Assembly: GCF_047249845.1 (NCBI RefSeq) | Contig: NZ_JBKTWO010000008.1 | Location: 1-64,000, forward strand | DNA length: 64,000 nucleotides | Direction of reading: 5' to 3' | DNA from: Thomasclavelia sp047249845 | GTDB taxonomy: Bacteria > Bacillota_I > Bacilli_A > Erysipelotrichales > Coprobacillaceae | In this document: positions 63,730-64,000 of the stretch, in pieces | Position numbering within the stretch: position 1 is the stretch's first letter | Layout: each line of letters opens with the position of its first letter | Translations under genes and position numbers: made by a program | The notes under the pieces: model-generated | Database searches by the model: none | Told to the model about the DNA's origin: nothing | What the model saw: the letters and a program-made list of their open reading frames with translations, nothing else

Positions 63730-64000
63730 ATGAAAAAAAATAAAATTATCTTTTCAATTTTAACTATTTTAATTATATTTATTAGTAGTGCTAGTGTATA
63801 TCACTGCTATGATGTTGTTGAAACCAGTAATGGAAAAAGTATTAATTTTACTAGCAATAAAATTCTCTATGACATCTTAGATAATGTTTATGCTATTAGT
63901 TTCCAACTAGATAATGTTGGTAAAAAAGAGGGGATTCCCAAATATCTTACAGCCAATGAAGATGCAAGTGATGAATTTTACCGTAATAATATTTTATACA
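63730..64000 (+). CDS. Sensor histidine kinase, N-terminal part (cut by window edge)
   Basis: The ATG at 63730 follows GGTGAT at the end of the response-regulator gene. The 90 codons visible encode a membrane helix (about 4-24) and the start of an extracellular region (VYHCYDVVETSNGKSINF..). No HisKA or ATPase domain is in view, so the kinase call depends on gene order after an OmpR-type regulator. The frame is open to the edge. Confidence 0.8.
   Translation, partial: MKKNKIIFSILTILIIFISSASVYHCYDVVETSNGKSINFTSNKILYDILDNVYAISFQLDNVGKKEGIPKYLTANEDASDEFYRNNILY

Noticed and set aside
1..64000. CRISPR arrays, tRNA or rRNA genes, prophage
   Set aside because: No regularly spaced short repeats with unique spacers, no cloverleaf-type segments and no phage structural genes were found on reading through.

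Overview
The window is AT-rich, low-GC Firmicutes DNA. Gene content and protein style (FIVAR-rich cell-wall glycosidases, several c-di-GMP enzymes, BsaA/TasA-like proteins with SipW peptidases) suggest a gut Erysipelotrichia member such as the Thomasclavelia (Clostridium) ramosa/spiroformis group. The taxon is an inference; there is no rRNA or tRNA here to test it. No CRISPR array or prophage was seen.

Layout. 1-8 kb: a very large secreted GH89 enzyme running off the left edge, divergent from a PTS EIIC-EAL fusion. 8-10 kb: a small hypothetical gene, a cold-shock gene and two decayed genes (peptidase E; a Mor/CD3324-like regulator). 10-31.1 kb, all on the minus strand: a surface-fibre locus enclosed by c-di-GMP genes. 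Eight BsaA/TasA/camelysin-like proteins, two SipW-type signal peptidases, a vWA-CnaB-vWA adhesin and two membrane-anchored surface proteins are flanked by a diguanylate cyclase on one side. On the other side lie a BTAD/SARP-type regulator with a degenerate GGDEF-like tail and two more diguanylate cyclases, the last behind a c-di-GMP-I riboswitch. Four promoters in the fibre locus share one geometry, AACC-N7-AACC-N9-TATAAT-like, as expected for a SARP-type activator.

31-46 kb: mostly degenerate DNA (DUF6273, AraC-type and IS66 remnants) around a chloramphenicol-acetyltransferase-like gene, a 2195-residue wall-anchored GH31 enzyme that shares FIVAR sequence with the GH89, a secreted protein with 411-bp repeats, and a DUF2798 membrane protein. 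46-64 kb: housekeeping genes. These are rplM-rpsI; tcdA-small gene-esterase; two XRE repressors; thrC-thrB divergent from hom-lysC-asd; a dCACHE-GGDEF-EAL protein; a thiol-redox operon (pyridine-nucleotide disulfide oxidoreductase, thioredoxin, CcdA-TlpA fusion, HxlR regulator); a VTT-domain protein; and a two-component system cut by the right edge.

Working model: the GH89 and GH31 enzymes trim host or mucin glycans at the cell surface. The 10-31 kb locus builds a protein-fibre matrix whose expression is probably tied to c-di-GMP through the riboswitch and perhaps the BTAD-GGDEF regulator. Threonine synthesis appears to be controlled at three points: twin ATTGTATACAAT operators, a Thr/Ile-rich leader peptide and an intrinsic terminator before hom.
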